Source: Haloplasma contractile SSD-17B (GTDB lineage Bacteria > Bacillota_I > Bacilli_A > Haloplasmatales > Haloplasmataceae). Taken from it: a stretch of DNA of 64,000 bases. The notes under the pieces were generated by a model. That model had not been told where the DNA came from. It searched no databases and worked only from the letters and a program-made list of their open reading frames with translations. The translations under genes and the position numbers were made by a program. Within the stretch, counting starts at the first letter, position 1. Every line of letters begins with the position of its first letter. This document shows, in pieces, positions 25,612 to 34,661 of the stretch. The stretch is taken from NCBI RefSeq assembly GCF_000215935.2, contig NZ_AFNU02000006.1, positions 1 through 64,000 on the forward strand, in the 5' to 3' direction.

Positions 25612-26640
25612 ATGTGTACTCATTTATTCAAAGTAGAGCCTAAGTACGTGTTAACAAAGGAACATGAAGAAGATGTATTAAATCAAATAATAACTATTGC
25701 AAATGAAGAGGAATCAATGCATATTACAAACTATGAACGAATTATTACAGGACAAAATATCATTTATAAACTAATATCAAAAAAAACAAATTGTAGCTAT
25801 CAGTTAAAGATAATAGCACGAAAAGGATATCCCTGTATAGAAACCCTAAACGCCTGTTATGAATACTTGGAAATGATCAATATTAATAAACCAAAAATAA
25901 TCTACTATGATACAAAAGATTACATTGTTCCTTATGGTTATATTATTCAATCATGGATTGAAGGAGAAGTATATAGTCATAAAGATAAGGATGATACAGA
26001 ATGGATAGTGGATTTTGCTAGTCATTTAAGGGATGTACATAAAATAAAATTAAATGGATTTGGATACCTTGGAAAGGGTCCTGTTTATCCTACTTTAAAA
26101 GAGTATTTTTATAATATGGATCAAATAGTAGATCATTCCTTTGGTGAAATATTTAAAGATTACTATTCAATCTGGGATTTACAGAAATATGAACTAATAT
26201 CGGACGGCTTTTTAGAAACTACTTTTGCCAATGTTAAGTATTTAGCTAACCAAATTAAAATAGATCCTGAACCAATTTTGTTACATGGTGATATGTTACC
26301 AAATAATCTAATTCAAACGGAAAACGGTACTGCACTAATTGACTGGGATGAATCTAAATCTGGTTGGTGGGTATATGAAATTGCAAGAACTTTATTCTAT
26401 ATAGATAATAAAAAAGAACATTTAAAATCATTTTTAAAGGCATATAACGATACACAAACACCTCTTCTTGATATTTACAATGGAATTAGACTTGAACACA
26501 TTAGACAATTATTAAGAAAACTGTTCATGTCAGCATTTACATTTAATACAACAAACTTAGCTGAAATACGATTACGTATACGTTATATAGAGTTAAAAAT
26601 AAATGAATTACTTGACTCACCTTTATTAGATGAGATTTAA
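25612..26640 (+). CDS. Aminoglycoside phosphotransferase (APH) family kinase
   Basis: A 342-residue protein of the kinase-like APH/choline kinase superfamily. The catalytic loop is LLHGDMLPNNLI (catalytic Asp plus Asn), and the metal-binding motif is ALIDWDESKSG, corresponding to the DFG position. The N-terminal lobe carries a plausible ATP Lys in YQLKIIARKG. The ATG at 25612 is preceded by GGTGAT; GTG codons at 25600 and 25603 are in frame but overlap that site. It phosphorylates a hydroxyl of a small molecule (aminoglycoside, homoserine, sugar or choline); the real substrate cannot be told. Confidence 0.8.
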   Translation: MCTHLFKVEPKYVLTKEHEEDVLNQIITIANEEESMHITNYERIITGQNIIYKLISKKTNCSYQLKIIARKGYPCIETLNACYEYLEMININKPKIIYYDTKDYIVPYGYIIQSWIEGEVYSHKDKDDTEWIVDFASHLRDVHKIKLNGFGYLGKGPVYPTLKEYFYNMDQIVDHSFGEIFKDYYSIWDLQKYELISDGFLETTFANVKYLANQIKIDPEPILLHGDMLPNNLIQTENGTALIDWDESKSGWWVYEIARTLFYIDNKKEHLKSFLKAYNDTQTPLLDIYNGIRLEHIRQLLRKLFMSAFTFNTTNLAEIRLRIRYIELKINELLDSPLLDEI

Positions 26641-26753
26641 TATTGAGAAAATGAGGGTATATTATTAAGGGACTAGAGGTGTAAAAATAAAGAATAGTAT
26701 AGTATAATGGAGCCATTGTTAATATAATCATAAAAAAGGTGGAGGAAGTACGT

Positions 26754-27416
26754 GTGATTTATGTAATAGAAGATCTAAAAAAAATACCAATTCTATTAGT
26801 TGGATTTGCTTTTTTAGCATTTGGGTTATTTTTAATGAAAGAGTCATTACTGGGATTAAGTTCATGGGGGGTATTTCACTTAGGGATCTCAAAAGCAACG
26901 GGTATATCATTTGGTCGTGTTATTCAGATTGTAGGAATTATTATATTAGTACTATCAGTTGCACTAAAAATCTATCCGGGAATTGGTACCATTTTAAATA
27001 TCGTATTTATAGGAATGTTTGTTGATTGGTTTGATCAATTCATTCCTCAAGAAACAGATCATATAATCATTCAGTACGCATTATTACTACTTGGAATGGT
27101 AATCACCTCATATGGTCGAGCTCTCTATATTATGTGTGAAATTGGAAAAGGACCTCGAGATGGTTTATTCATAGGTCTAACTAGGATGACAGGCATAAGT
27201 GTTAAGTATATGAAACCTATGATCGAGATTCTAGTCCTACTGATTGGCTTTTTAATGGGAGGGATCGTAAGGGAAGGGACCTTAATCGTAACATTATGCT
27301 CAGGTTATGTACTTCATTTTTTCTTTAAGATACACCGATATGATCCTAAGACAGCAAAACAAAGACAATTTAAAGACTATTTCAAATCAAGTCGACTGAT
27401 TAAAGGGAGGAGTTAA
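26754..27416 (+). CDS. YczE/YitT-like integral membrane protein
   Basis: A 220-residue protein with five to six transmembrane segments. The architecture and phrases such as LGLSSWGVFHLGIS and GKGPRDGLFIGLTRMTG fit the YczE family (DUF161/YitT relatives); in Bacillus, YczE influences surfactin production post-transcriptionally. The start is GTG 26754, because GGAGG (26741-26745) is 8 bases upstream and overlaps the earlier GTG at 26739. A TATAAT at 26703-26708 may be its -10. It is followed after 2 bases by a Nudix hydrolase. Confidence 0.75.
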   Translation: MIYVIEDLKKIPILLVGFAFLAFGLFLMKESLLGLSSWGVFHLGISKATGISFGRVIQIVGIIILVLSVALKIYPGIGTILNIVFIGMFVDWFDQFIPQETDHIIIQYALLLLGMVITSYGRALYIMCEIGKGPRDGLFIGLTRMTGISVKYMKPMIEILVLLIGFLMGGIVREGTLIVTLCSGYVLHFFFKIHRYDPKTAKQRQFKDYFKSSRLIKGRS

Positions 27417-27418
27417 TT

Positions 27419-27856
27419 GTGAGTGACATCTGGTATATGGTAAACGTAGAGGCGGCAATTTATAAAGCGGACAAATGGTTAATTATTCAGAGAGGGTTAA
27501 ATGAGGATCACGCTCCCGGTATGTTATCTTTAGTAGGTGGAAAAGTTGAAAACGCTGGAATCGATCAAAATATACTAGAGAAAACATTAGTTAGAGAGGT
27601 ACGAGAGGAAGTCTTACTTGAAATTCAGAATCTGAATTACTTAGAAAGTAAGTCATTCAAAACAGATGATGGAAAATTGGTAGTAGACATTGTACTTACA
27701 TGCGAACATAAAAGTGGAACAGCCACACCGGTAAGTAAAAATGAAGTAGAAGCGGTAGTATGGATGACTGCTGATGAGATTATTGCTTGTGATCAGGTGC
27801 CGGGTTACCTGAAAGAAACGATTAAACGTGCAGATAAAATACGTTTATCACTATAG
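27419..27856 (+). CDS. Nudix hydrolase
   Basis: A 145-residue pyrophosphohydrolase. The Nudix box is visible as GGKVENAG followed by LVREVREEVLLEI (REVREEV core), at about residues 40-72. Substrates of the family are nucleoside diphosphates linked to another moiety; the specific one here is unknown. The GTG start follows AAAGGGAGGAG. Tight spacing to the YczE gene (2 bases) implies one operon, and an HD hydrolase follows 60 bases later. Confidence 0.88.
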   Translation: MSDIWYMVNVEAAIYKADKWLIIQRGLNEDHAPGMLSLVGGKVENAGIDQNILEKTLVREVREEVLLEIQNLNYLESKSFKTDDGKLVVDIVLTCEHKSGTATPVSKNEVEAVVWMTADEIIACDQVPGYLKETIKRADKIRLSL

Positions 27857-27916
27857 ACAGTTTTAAGCCATTATAATATAAAAAGTGTTTATATTATTAG
27901 GATTGGAGACGATGGT

Positions 27917-28555
27917 TTGAATAAAGAAATTCGTACTAGTTTAATTAAAAAAGCTAAAGTTCTAAGTAAAAATAATGATTCCTCTCATGACTTTTCACAT
28001 GCAAAGAGAGTGTTAATGAATGCAGAATATATAGCACAAAGTGAAAATGCTGATTTTGACATAATTATACCTGCAGCACTGTTTCATGACATAGTTTGTT
28101 ACCCTAAAAATGATGTCCGTTCAAATACTTCCTCAGATGAAAGTGCAGAAGTTGCAAGACATGTATTAAAATTACTTGATGGATATCCAACTTACAAAAT
28201 TTCTATAGTAGAAGAAGTCATAAAACAATGTTCATACCGTAAAGGCATTATACCTGATTTATTAGAATCTAAAGTCATACAAGACGCAGATCGCTTAGAA
28301 GCAACTGGAGCGATTTCGATAATGAGAACATTTAGTTCTGTTGGGTCAATGAATAAACAACTTTATAATGAGGAAGACCCTTTTTGTCTCGAAAGAGAAC
28401 CAAATAGCATCGAATATGGATTAGACCTATTCTTTACACGTTTATTAAAGGTCGAAGAACAAATGCATACAGTGGCTGCAAAAATGATGGCTAGAAAACG
28501 CACTAAGATTCTAAACAAATTCATTGATGCGTTTAAAGAAGAAATAGCAATATAA
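27917..28555 (+). CDS. HD-domain metal-dependent phosphohydrolase
   Basis: A 212-residue soluble hydrolase of the HD superfamily, closest in pattern to YedJ/YpgQ. Metal ligands are HDFSHAKRV (first His), ALFHDIVCYP (His-Asp) and QDADRLEATG (final Asp). The conserved tail with HTVAAKMMARKRT also fits that group. The start is TTG 27917, preceded by GGAG. YpgQ-like proteins hydrolyse nucleoside triphosphates or related phosphates, and the neighbouring Nudix gene suggests nucleotide clean-up; this is inference. A terminator follows at once. Confidence 0.85.
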   Translation: MNKEIRTSLIKKAKVLSKNNDSSHDFSHAKRVLMNAEYIAQSENADFDIIIPAALFHDIVCYPKNDVRSNTSSDESAEVARHVLKLLDGYPTYKISIVEEVIKQCSYRKGIIPDLLESKVIQDADRLEATGAISIMRTFSSVGSMNKQLYNEEDPFCLEREPNSIEYGLDLFFTRLLKVEEQMHTVAAKMMARKRTKILNKFIDAFKEEIAI

Positions 28556-28597
28556 AAAACCCATGATTAAACGAATTGAGTTTATTCATGGGTTTTG
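28556..28597 (+). terminator. Intrinsic terminator after the HD hydrolase gene
   Basis: AAACCCATGA pairs with TCATGGGTTT, with a loop of about 19 bases and a TTTTG tail. It also lies 22 bases beyond the stop of the small minus-strand ORF, so it may be bidirectional. Confidence 0.75.
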
Positions 28598-28619
28598 TGA
28601 TGATTTTAACTATAACTAA

Positions 28620-28730
28620 TTAATTAGCGAGACTAAACAAAACAATAATAAATAAAATAATGTTTACAACTATTCCTAATATTGCAAGACCACAGTATTG
28701 CTTAACTCCTTTACGTGTTAACGTAATCAT
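28620..28730 (-). CDS. Small single-span membrane protein, 36 residues
   Basis: A short frame on the minus strand begins at ATG 28730 with AAAAAGGAAAG immediately upstream and ends at TAA 28620-28622. The product starts MITLTRKGVKQYCGLAILG and continues into a hydrophobic helix VVNIILFIIVLFSLAN. It has a basic N-terminus followed by one transmembrane segment, a common layout for small membrane proteins. It lies between a convergent terminator and the divergent recQ. Function unknown; the coding call rests on the ribosome site and composition. Confidence 0.6.
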   Translation of the reverse strand: MITLTRKGVKQYCGLAILGIVVNIILFIIVLFSLAN

Positions 28731-28839
28731 CTTTCCTTTTTATGAAAACATTTAAAAAAAGACTGTTTTCTGATAAAATACTAAGGGTATAGCGTATAAA
28801 AAGTATGAATAATTAAATTTGACATAAAGGTAGGATACT

Positions 28840-30990
28840 ATGAGAAGAATACTAGATGTACTAAAACAGTATTATGGGTATGAGTCATTTCGTAAAGGTC
28901 AGGAAGAGTTAATTAACAATATATTAAATGGCAGAGATGTACTTGGAATTATGCCAACTGGTGGAGGGAAATCAATTTGTTATCAGATACCAGCTCAACT
29001 TCTTGATGGGATTACAATTGTGATTTCACCACTAATCTCTTTAATGAAAGATCAAGTTGATACGTTAACAGATATGGGAATCAAAGCCGCGTATATAAAC
29101 AGTACTTTAAGTAGTGAGGAATTTGATCGCGTGTTAAAAAATGCAAAGTCTGGTGACTATAAATTGATTTATGTTGCTCCAGAACGATTAGAGACACGTA
29201 GCTTCATTGATTTCTTAGAACATGTTAATATATCAATGGTTGCTGTTGATGAGGCGCATTGTGTTTCTCAGTGGGGACATGACTTTAGACCGAGTTATAG
29301 GCGAATTTCAGAATTAATTGATCGTTTAACTATAAGGCCGATCATAGCTGCATATACGGCTACCGCTACTGAAGAAGTAAAACAGGATATTATAAAGTTA
29401 CTTAATCTTACAGATGCATTTGTTCTCACGACAGGTTTTAACCGTGAAAATTTATATTTTGAAGTAGAAAAGCCCCAGAATAAGTTTAGAACTCTCAGAA
29501 AATATTTGAATCAACACAAGAAAGAATCAGGGATTATCTATTGCTCAACTCGAAAAACAGTTGAATCTGTAACTGATAAACTAAATTTATTAGGATTTAA
29601 CGCGACAAAGTATCATGCGGGCGTACCTGAACATGAACGTACTGCAAATCAAGAAGATTTTATATATGATCGAAAACAGATTATGGTAGCAACCAATGCA
29701 TTTGGTATGGGGATTGATAAATCAAACATACGATATGTCGTTCATTACAATATGCCAAAGAATATGGAAGCTTACTATCAGGAGGCAGGTCGTGCAGGTC
29801 GAGATGGACTTGAGTCAGAGTGTGTCCTATTGTTTAGTGCATCGGATATAGTTACAAATAAATTTTTAATCTCAAATATGAATGAACAGAACCAAGAACA
29901 TGCATATAAAAAATTAAATGAAATGACAGATTATTGCAATACCGATAAATGTTTGAGAAGTTACATCTTAATTTACTTTGGAGACACGGATACGGAAAAA
30001 GAATGTAATCATTGTTCAAATTGTAATAATGATATAGAACTAACCGATATAACAGTGGAAAGTCAAAAAATCATGTCGTGTGTAAAACGCATGAACGAAC
30101 GATATGGAGCTAACATAGTAGCTAGTGTATTAAAAGGTTCGAAGGCAAAAAAAGTACGTGATTTTGGATTAGAAGAATTGTCAACACATGGGATTATGAA
30201 GGAATATCATGCTGATAGTATTAAAGAAATTATCTCGTTCTTAATAGCGGAAGATTACCTAGGAACACGAGGAACAAAGTATCCCACTCTAGCGCTAACA
30301 ACTAAATCTAAAGATGTGTTATTTGGTAATGAAAAAGTGCTAATTAAACGAGTAATTGATAAGCATAAGGAAGAAAAGGATTCGCACTATGTGGAGGCAT
30401 ACGATGAAACATTGTTTGAAAAATTACGCTCACTTCGAACAGGGTTATCAGGTGAACAGGGAGTACCCCCTTTTGTTATTTTTTCGGATGCTGCACTGCA
30501 AGATATGTGCCGAAAGTTTCCTAAGACAGATAATGAGTTTCTATCGGTATCAGGTGTAGGTGAGCATAAATTATCAAAATACGGTCAACTCTTCATGGAT
30601 ATTATTAAAGACTATACAAATGCACATGATATCAATGTGGATCAGTATCAAACGACAGAATCATTAGAAACTAAAAAAAAGAGTAAATCCACAACTACCA
30701 AAGAGTCAAAATTAGAAACATATGACTTGTATAAAGAAGGCTTATCGATTGATGAAATTAAAACAAAGAGAGGTCTATCACAAACAACGATTGAAAATCA
30801 CCTATTTGAATGCTTTAAGGAAGGTTATGAAATCGATTTTGATCGATTCATAAATAAAGACTTTGAGACTGAAATTGTTGATGTTATTAAAGAAGTCGGT
30901 GGAGCAAAACTTAAGCCTATTAAAGAAGCCTTACCTGATGAAGTTACCTATACAGATATTAAATTTACTATTTCTAAATATAATCTATAA
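28840..30990 (+). CDS. recQ: ATP-dependent DNA helicase RecQ
   Basis: A 716-residue superfamily 2 helicase that unwinds 3'-5' in recombination and fork repair. Motifs in order: Walker A MPTGGGKSICYQIP (about 43-56), DEAH box VDEAHCVSQWGHDFRP, TATATEEV, GIIYCSTR, and ATNAFGMGIDKSNIRYVVH with QEAGRAGRDG. The zinc-binding Cys set follows (CNTDKC and CNHCSNC), then an RQC winged helix, an HRDC domain (about 525-600, with FSDAALQDMC) and a C-terminal helix-turn-helix (LYKEGLSIDEIKTKRGLS) found in RecQ of Firmicutes. The ATG follows AAAGGTAGGA. Confidence 0.96.
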   Translation: MRRILDVLKQYYGYESFRKGQEELINNILNGRDVLGIMPTGGGKSICYQIPAQLLDGITIVISPLISLMKDQVDTLTDMGIKAAYINSTLSSEEFDRVLKNAKSGDYKLIYVAPERLETRSFIDFLEHVNISMVAVDEAHCVSQWGHDFRPSYRRISELIDRLTIRPIIAAYTATATEEVKQDIIKLLNLTDAFVLTTGFNRENLYFEVEKPQNKFRTLRKYLNQHKKESGIIYCSTRKTVESVTDKLNLLGFNATKYHAGVPEHERTANQEDFIYDRKQIMVATNAFGMGIDKSNIRYVVHYNMPKNMEAYYQEAGRAGRDGLESECVLLFSASDIVTNKFLISNMNEQNQEHAYKKLNEMTDYCNTDKCLRSYILIYFGDTDTEKECNHCSNCNNDIELTDITVESQKIMSCVKRMNERYGANIVASVLKGSKAKKVRDFGLEELSTHGIMKEYHADSIKEIISFLIAEDYLGTRGTKYPTLALTTKSKDVLFGNEKVLIKRVIDKHKEEKDSHYVEAYDETLFEKLRSLRTGLSGEQGVPPFVIFSDAALQDMCRKFPKTDNEFLSVSGVGEHKLSKYGQLFMDIIKDYTNAHDINVDQYQTTESLETKKKSKSTTTKESKLETYDLYKEGLSIDEIKTKRGLSQTTIENHLFECFKEGYEIDFDRFINKDFETEIVDVIKEVGGAKLKPIKEALPDEVTYTDIKFTISKYNL

Positions 30991-31004
30991 GGTTAAAAGA
31001 TTAG

Positions 31005-31038
31005 GGGTTGAAATATTCAAATACCCTGGTCTTTTTTT
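31005..31038 (+). terminator. Intrinsic terminator after recQ
   Basis: AAAGATTAGGGGT pairs imperfectly with ACCCTGGTCTTT, with G-U pairs, and is followed by seven T. Confidence 0.6.
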
Positions 31039-31135
31039 ATGTTAGGGAATAATTGACCAGTTGAACCATATATATTATAATTGATATAAATACCATATAT
31101 TGGAGTATTACATTAAAAATCTGGGAGGGGTAAGA

Positions 31136-31984
31136 ATGAATGACTTAAGGAGAAAGACAGTACGTAATTTAGTTATCTTTATAGTAGTAGTAGTTCTAAG
31201 TGGATGGATTGGTCGAGGTATTGATGTATTATTAGGAGAGCCATCAAATGAAGAAAGCCTTGGAATATTAATTTGGCTTGTAACCCCCTTAATTGCAACG
31301 ATCATATTACGCACATTTTTAGGAAGTGGATGGAAAGACGTTGGTTTAAGACCTTATTTCAAAAGAAATGCAAAATGGTTTTTAGTAGCCGCCTTAATTT
31401 TTCCAACTGTAACAAGTGTTGATTTATTGATTGGGCATAGTTTTGGATGGATTGATGCGTCTGGCTTCAGTTTCAGCATGTTTTTACCTTTATTTATAGG
31501 AAGTATAGTGTTTAATTTCTTTAAAAATATACCTGAAGAGTTTGTGTGGCAAGGGTACCTTACACCAAAGTTATTATCACTTAAATTGAAGGATCTGTAC
31601 CTGTACTTATCTGTAGGTTTAGTATGGGCTACTTGGCATATACCTTATTATTTATATTTTTTAGATCGAGAAACCTTTGAAAATTTCACATCACAAAGTG
31701 TTCCTGTTTTTATTGTATTAGCATTCATTGTTATGTTATTTTGGTCAATTACCTTTGTAGAGTTACGTCGCTTAACGAAATCTGTTTGGCCACTTGTACT
31801 CCTACACACATTAGAAGATGCCTTTAACTTATTGTTTATAGGTGGTTTTATTACGATTGCACAAGGAAAAGATCTCATCATCTCGCCAGTCTACGGTGTA
31901 GTCGGTATTGTGCTCCATGTATCAATTGGATTAACATTAAGACATTTTAGAAAGAAACGGGATAAACACTCACTCGATGCCTAA
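31136..31984 (+). CDS. CPBP-family intramembrane metalloprotease
   Basis: A 282-residue protein with about eight transmembrane segments. CPBP/Rce1-like motifs: PEEFVWQGYL (motif 1 with both Glu), WATWHIPYYL (motif 2 His) and LHTLEDAFN (motif 3 His). The catalytic residues are present, unlike the CPBP protein at 22557. The ATG at 31136 follows GGGAGGGG; an upstream in-frame start at 31100 is not supported. The substrate is unknown; such proteins cleave prenylated or peptide substrates or act in bacteriocin immunity. Monocistronic. Confidence 0.8.
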   Translation: MNDLRRKTVRNLVIFIVVVVLSGWIGRGIDVLLGEPSNEESLGILIWLVTPLIATIILRTFLGSGWKDVGLRPYFKRNAKWFLVAALIFPTVTSVDLLIGHSFGWIDASGFSFSMFLPLFIGSIVFNFFKNIPEEFVWQGYLTPKLLSLKLKDLYLYLSVGLVWATWHIPYYLYFLDRETFENFTSQSVPVFIVLAFIVMLFWSITFVELRRLTKSVWPLVLLHTLEDAFNLLFIGGFITIAQGKDLIISPVYGVVGIVLHVSIGLTLRHFRKKRDKHSLDA

Positions 31985-32007
31985 ATAGATATAATAGTCA
32001 ATTAAAC

Positions 32008-32037
32008 GCCTTTAGTTTAGATACTAGAGGCTTTTTC
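32008..32037 (+). terminator. Intrinsic terminator after the CPBP gene
   Basis: GCCTTTAGT (32008-32016) pairs with ACTAGAGGC (32023-32031, one G-U pair), followed by TTTTT. Confidence 0.8.
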
Positions 32038-32062
32038 CTACTCGAAATTAGCTGTTAACATA

Positions 32063-32071
32063 TGTTATACT
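32063..32071 (+). promoter_or_regulatory. Extended -10 promoter of the GNAT gene at 32106
   Basis: TG-T-TATACT lies about 35 bases upstream of the start codon, with no clear -35 hexamer at 17 bases. Confidence 0.5.
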
Positions 32072-32105
32072 ATTAAAACAATACAGTTTAGAAAGGTGAC
32101 TCAAT

Positions 32106-32681
32106 TTGAAGAAAATAATAGATATCGTTATTAATAATATGAGGGAAGATTATATTTCTGAAGTCGTAGATTTATCTGATCGGGAATTCGGAACAGGATA
32201 TATTAGTCGAAAAGATGTAATGAATAGCATTAATTACTCTAAGCATACGCTAAAAGTTGCAATCTTAAATCAAGAAGTAATTGGATTTTACTTAGGATGG
32301 GTCGTGGAAAAAAATAATATTCCTAGTAAGTTAAACATTCCAAGTAATCTGTTGCCATTAGAATTTAAAGAAACTAAACAGATTGCAGTGTTAAAATCCA
32401 TTGTCGTGAGTGAGAAGTTTCAGGGACTAGGTGTCGGATCAAAGTTAATAAAGTCATGTATAGATGACTTTTATGATAAAGGAATTCAAACAATTAGTAC
32501 AGTCGCTTGGAAAAGCAAGATGGGGATCAATATTGAAGGACCAATTTCTCGGTTAAACTTTAAGCCAGTACTTGAGATTAAAGACTACTGGAAAGACGTA
32601 AGCAAGAATTATAGTTGCCCTGAATGTAAGACTCCTCCGTGTAGGTGTAGTGCAGTTATTTATGTTACAAAGAAACTATAG
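32106..32681 (+). CDS. GNAT acetyltransferase with C-terminal Cys-rich extension
   Basis: A 191-residue protein. The GNAT core carries LKSIVVSEKFQGLGVGSKLI, with the acetyl-CoA loop Q-G-L-G-V-G. A C-terminal tail reads CPECKTPPCRCSA, i.e. C-x2-C-x4-C-x-C, which could bind zinc and is not part of the usual GNAT fold. The start is TTG 32106 preceded by AAAGGTGA; no better in-frame ATG exists upstream. Substrate unknown. Confidence 0.8.
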   Translation: MKKIIDIVINNMREDYISEVVDLSDREFGTGYISRKDVMNSINYSKHTLKVAILNQEVIGFYLGWVVEKNNIPSKLNIPSNLLPLEFKETKQIAVLKSIVVSEKFQGLGVGSKLIKSCIDDFYDKGIQTISTVAWKSKMGINIEGPISRLNFKPVLEIKDYWKDVSKNYSCPECKTPPCRCSAVIYVTKKL

Positions 32682-33040
32682 AATATGTCACATAATTTTT
32701 TGAAAATGCTAAAGTATATATGCCCTAGGTTTTATTGGGCAAAGTTTATTTTCAATGTTAGTAGTGAATTCACAAAAGGCACTCTAAGATATTCAACCAC
32801 CAAAATTAAACTTTATAAAAGAAACCAATTACAAAGGATATTATCTATATGTTGAACTTTATTGTTAAATAACTGTACAATGATAACTGATTGCGTATGT
32901 CATATAACACCTCAATTTAGGATGTGGTTAGGGAATAACTAGAATATTATATTTCTACATTTATCATACAGTTATTATAATAGAATAGATGGTATAAAAC
33001 AGTTAACTCAATTTTAACTGAATGAAATGAGGAACGTCTA
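32682..33040. other. Intergenic region, about 360 bases
   Basis: AT-rich and non-coding on both strands as far as I can see. A small hairpin GCCC...GGGC near 32722-32741 lacks a U-run. A TG-G-TATAAA element at about 32990-32998 may be the -10 of the following gene. Confidence 0.4.
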
Positions 33041-33460
33041 GTGAGTAAAATAAATAAACAGGTACTAATGCTCCATATCACAATTTTTTTTCTAGCAATT
33101 TTTATTGTGATTTATCCCTACATTGTACCATTTTTTTATAAGACGATACCATTTTGGGGTGATCATACTGAACGGGTGACAGGTGCACCGTCTGCATATG
33201 ATGGAATTACAGGAGATGTCAAACGTTTTAATTATTCAGTCACTCATTTTAAAACTGTCCGTTTTTATAATCCATCCTCATTTATCGTTTTACATACAAC
33301 CTATGCCAATTTACTCTATCGTCCGACCATTATTGCTTTATTTAGAAAAATTAAAAATCATGAACGGTTAGTGAAGATTGATTTAATGATTAATACGTTA
33401 TTAGCTCTGTTATTCATGATCCGTGCGTTCTCAATTTGGTATACAACCTATTACGGGTAA
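33041..33460 (+). CDS. Hypothetical membrane protein
   Basis: A 139-residue protein of no family I recognise. It has a hydrophobic N-terminal segment (about residues 8-32, LHITIFFLAIFIVIYPYIVPFF), a polar middle with aromatic residues (about 35-95), and a C-terminal transmembrane segment (about 112-130, DLMINTLLALLFMIRAF). The GTG start follows TGAGGAAC. It is monocistronic and flanked by roughly 350-base non-coding regions. Confidence 0.65.
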   Translation: MSKINKQVLMLHITIFFLAIFIVIYPYIVPFFYKTIPFWGDHTERVTGAPSAYDGITGDVKRFNYSVTHFKTVRFYNPSSFIVLHTTYANLLYRPTIIALFRKIKNHERLVKIDLMINTLLALLFMIRAFSIWYTTYYG

Positions 33461-33810
33461 TTATTGAAGAAGTGTTATAGGAGAATATAAGCCGTAATAG
33501 TACAGAATAAAGATAACACTAAAATGAACACATTTATATAGCATCATGAATTATGATTGTGGGAGAGAACTAAGGTCAGTTGCTTTAGTGTTAGGTATTA
33601 TTTCATTTCTATAGTGATTTTTTCCATTCTGTTATATACTTTCGTTCGCTCCGACATTTGTAGGATTTGGGTTTTCTATAGGTAGAAACGTCAGTTAATA
33701 AAATGTAATATAGATCTACTACTTGCGACATATACTTTAAAGTAGTAGAATAAAGAGTAAATATTTATAAAATAGAGAACTGTATATACTATTATTAGGA
33801 GGTATTATCA
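33461..33810. other. Intergenic region with two inverted repeats
   Basis: A perfect 10-bp inverted repeat (TAACACTAAA 33514-33523 / TTTAGTGTTA 33584-33593) encloses 60 bases that contain a smaller ATCAT...ATGAT hairpin. A second 9-bp repeat (CTACTACTT 33716-33724 / AAGTAGTAG 33740-33748) lies just before the rhomboid gene. Neither has a U-run. These could be a structured RNA and a leader element; no known family was recognised. Confidence 0.4.
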
Positions 33811-34455
33811 ATGTCAATTCTACAACGTCGAGGAAACTGGAAACAATTTTTGAAGCAATACCCCATTTGCTCATTTCTTATTGTGTTAAATGTTCTTGTG
33901 TTTATCATTATGATGATAAATCGTTATACGAATCTCTTAACTGATCTATTAAACGGGTATACATTAATTCAGCTAGGAGCCATACAAACGTATACGATTG
34001 ATGCTACAGGGCAATTTTATAGGTTCTTAACTGCAATGTTTTTACATGGTAATTTTTTACATATATTGTTTAATATGTTTTTTGGTCTTATAATCCTAGG
34101 TGCAGCTCTTGAAGGATTAATTGGGTCAACACGATTTTTTATCGTCTACTTTTTAACGGGAATAGCATCTAGTTATGGCGTTTACTTATTATCTGGACCT
34201 TATACAGTAACAGTTGGTGCATCAGGTGCTATATATGGTATACTTGGTGTCCTTCTATTTATGATTGTGTTCAAGAAAACATTAGTACCGTATAACGACA
34301 GGAAATTGATTGCGCAACTAATTATATTAAATGTTATTTTATCATTTGTATTATCAGGAATAAGTCTAGAAGGCCATCTTAGTGGACTAATCGCAGGATT
34401 TCTAATCGCACCACTGCTTATGATTAAAGAACCAGAACATCCATCCTACTTATAA
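33811..34455 (+). CDS. Rhomboid-family intramembrane serine protease
   Basis: A 214-residue protein with six transmembrane segments. The catalytic Ser lies in GASGAIYGILG (GxSG, about residues 142-152) and the catalytic His in EGHLSGLIAGF (about 191-201). The conserved FLHGNFLHILFNMFFG in TM2 gives the oxyanion-hole and structural His/Asn residues. It cleaves transmembrane substrates at the membrane surface; the substrate is unknown. It lacks the long cytoplasmic extensions of GluP/YqgP. The ATG follows TAGGAGG. A terminator follows. Confidence 0.93.
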   Translation: MSILQRRGNWKQFLKQYPICSFLIVLNVLVFIIMMINRYTNLLTDLLNGYTLIQLGAIQTYTIDATGQFYRFLTAMFLHGNFLHILFNMFFGLIILGAALEGLIGSTRFFIVYFLTGIASSYGVYLLSGPYTVTVGASGAIYGILGVLLFMIVFKKTLVPYNDRKLIAQLIILNVILSFVLSGISLEGHLSGLIAGFLIAPLLMIKEPEHPSYL

Positions 34456-34464
34456 AAAAGTAGT

Positions 34465-34512
34465 ACTCAATAAAGTTAGAGAGATAATCTTTAATTTTAT
34501 TGAGTTTTTTAT
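34465..34512 (+). terminator. Intrinsic terminator after the rhomboid gene
   Basis: ACTCAATAAA (34465-34474) pairs with TTTATTGAGT (34496-34505), followed by TTTTT. Confidence 0.8.
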
Positions 34513-34661
34513 TTCTCTATTATTAATTCCAAATTATGTAAATCTAATTGCTAATGTATACGATTTTTAGTATTATAAAAAGAGAGAGAATCTAACATTT
34601 TATAGCATCTAATTTGACAGTTTGGTCATATAATAGAGTAAATTTAAAAAAGGAGACACTT

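Noticed and set aside
33514-33593. Miniature inverted-repeat transposable element
   Set aside because: No target-site duplication flanks the repeat and no second copy was noticed in the window.
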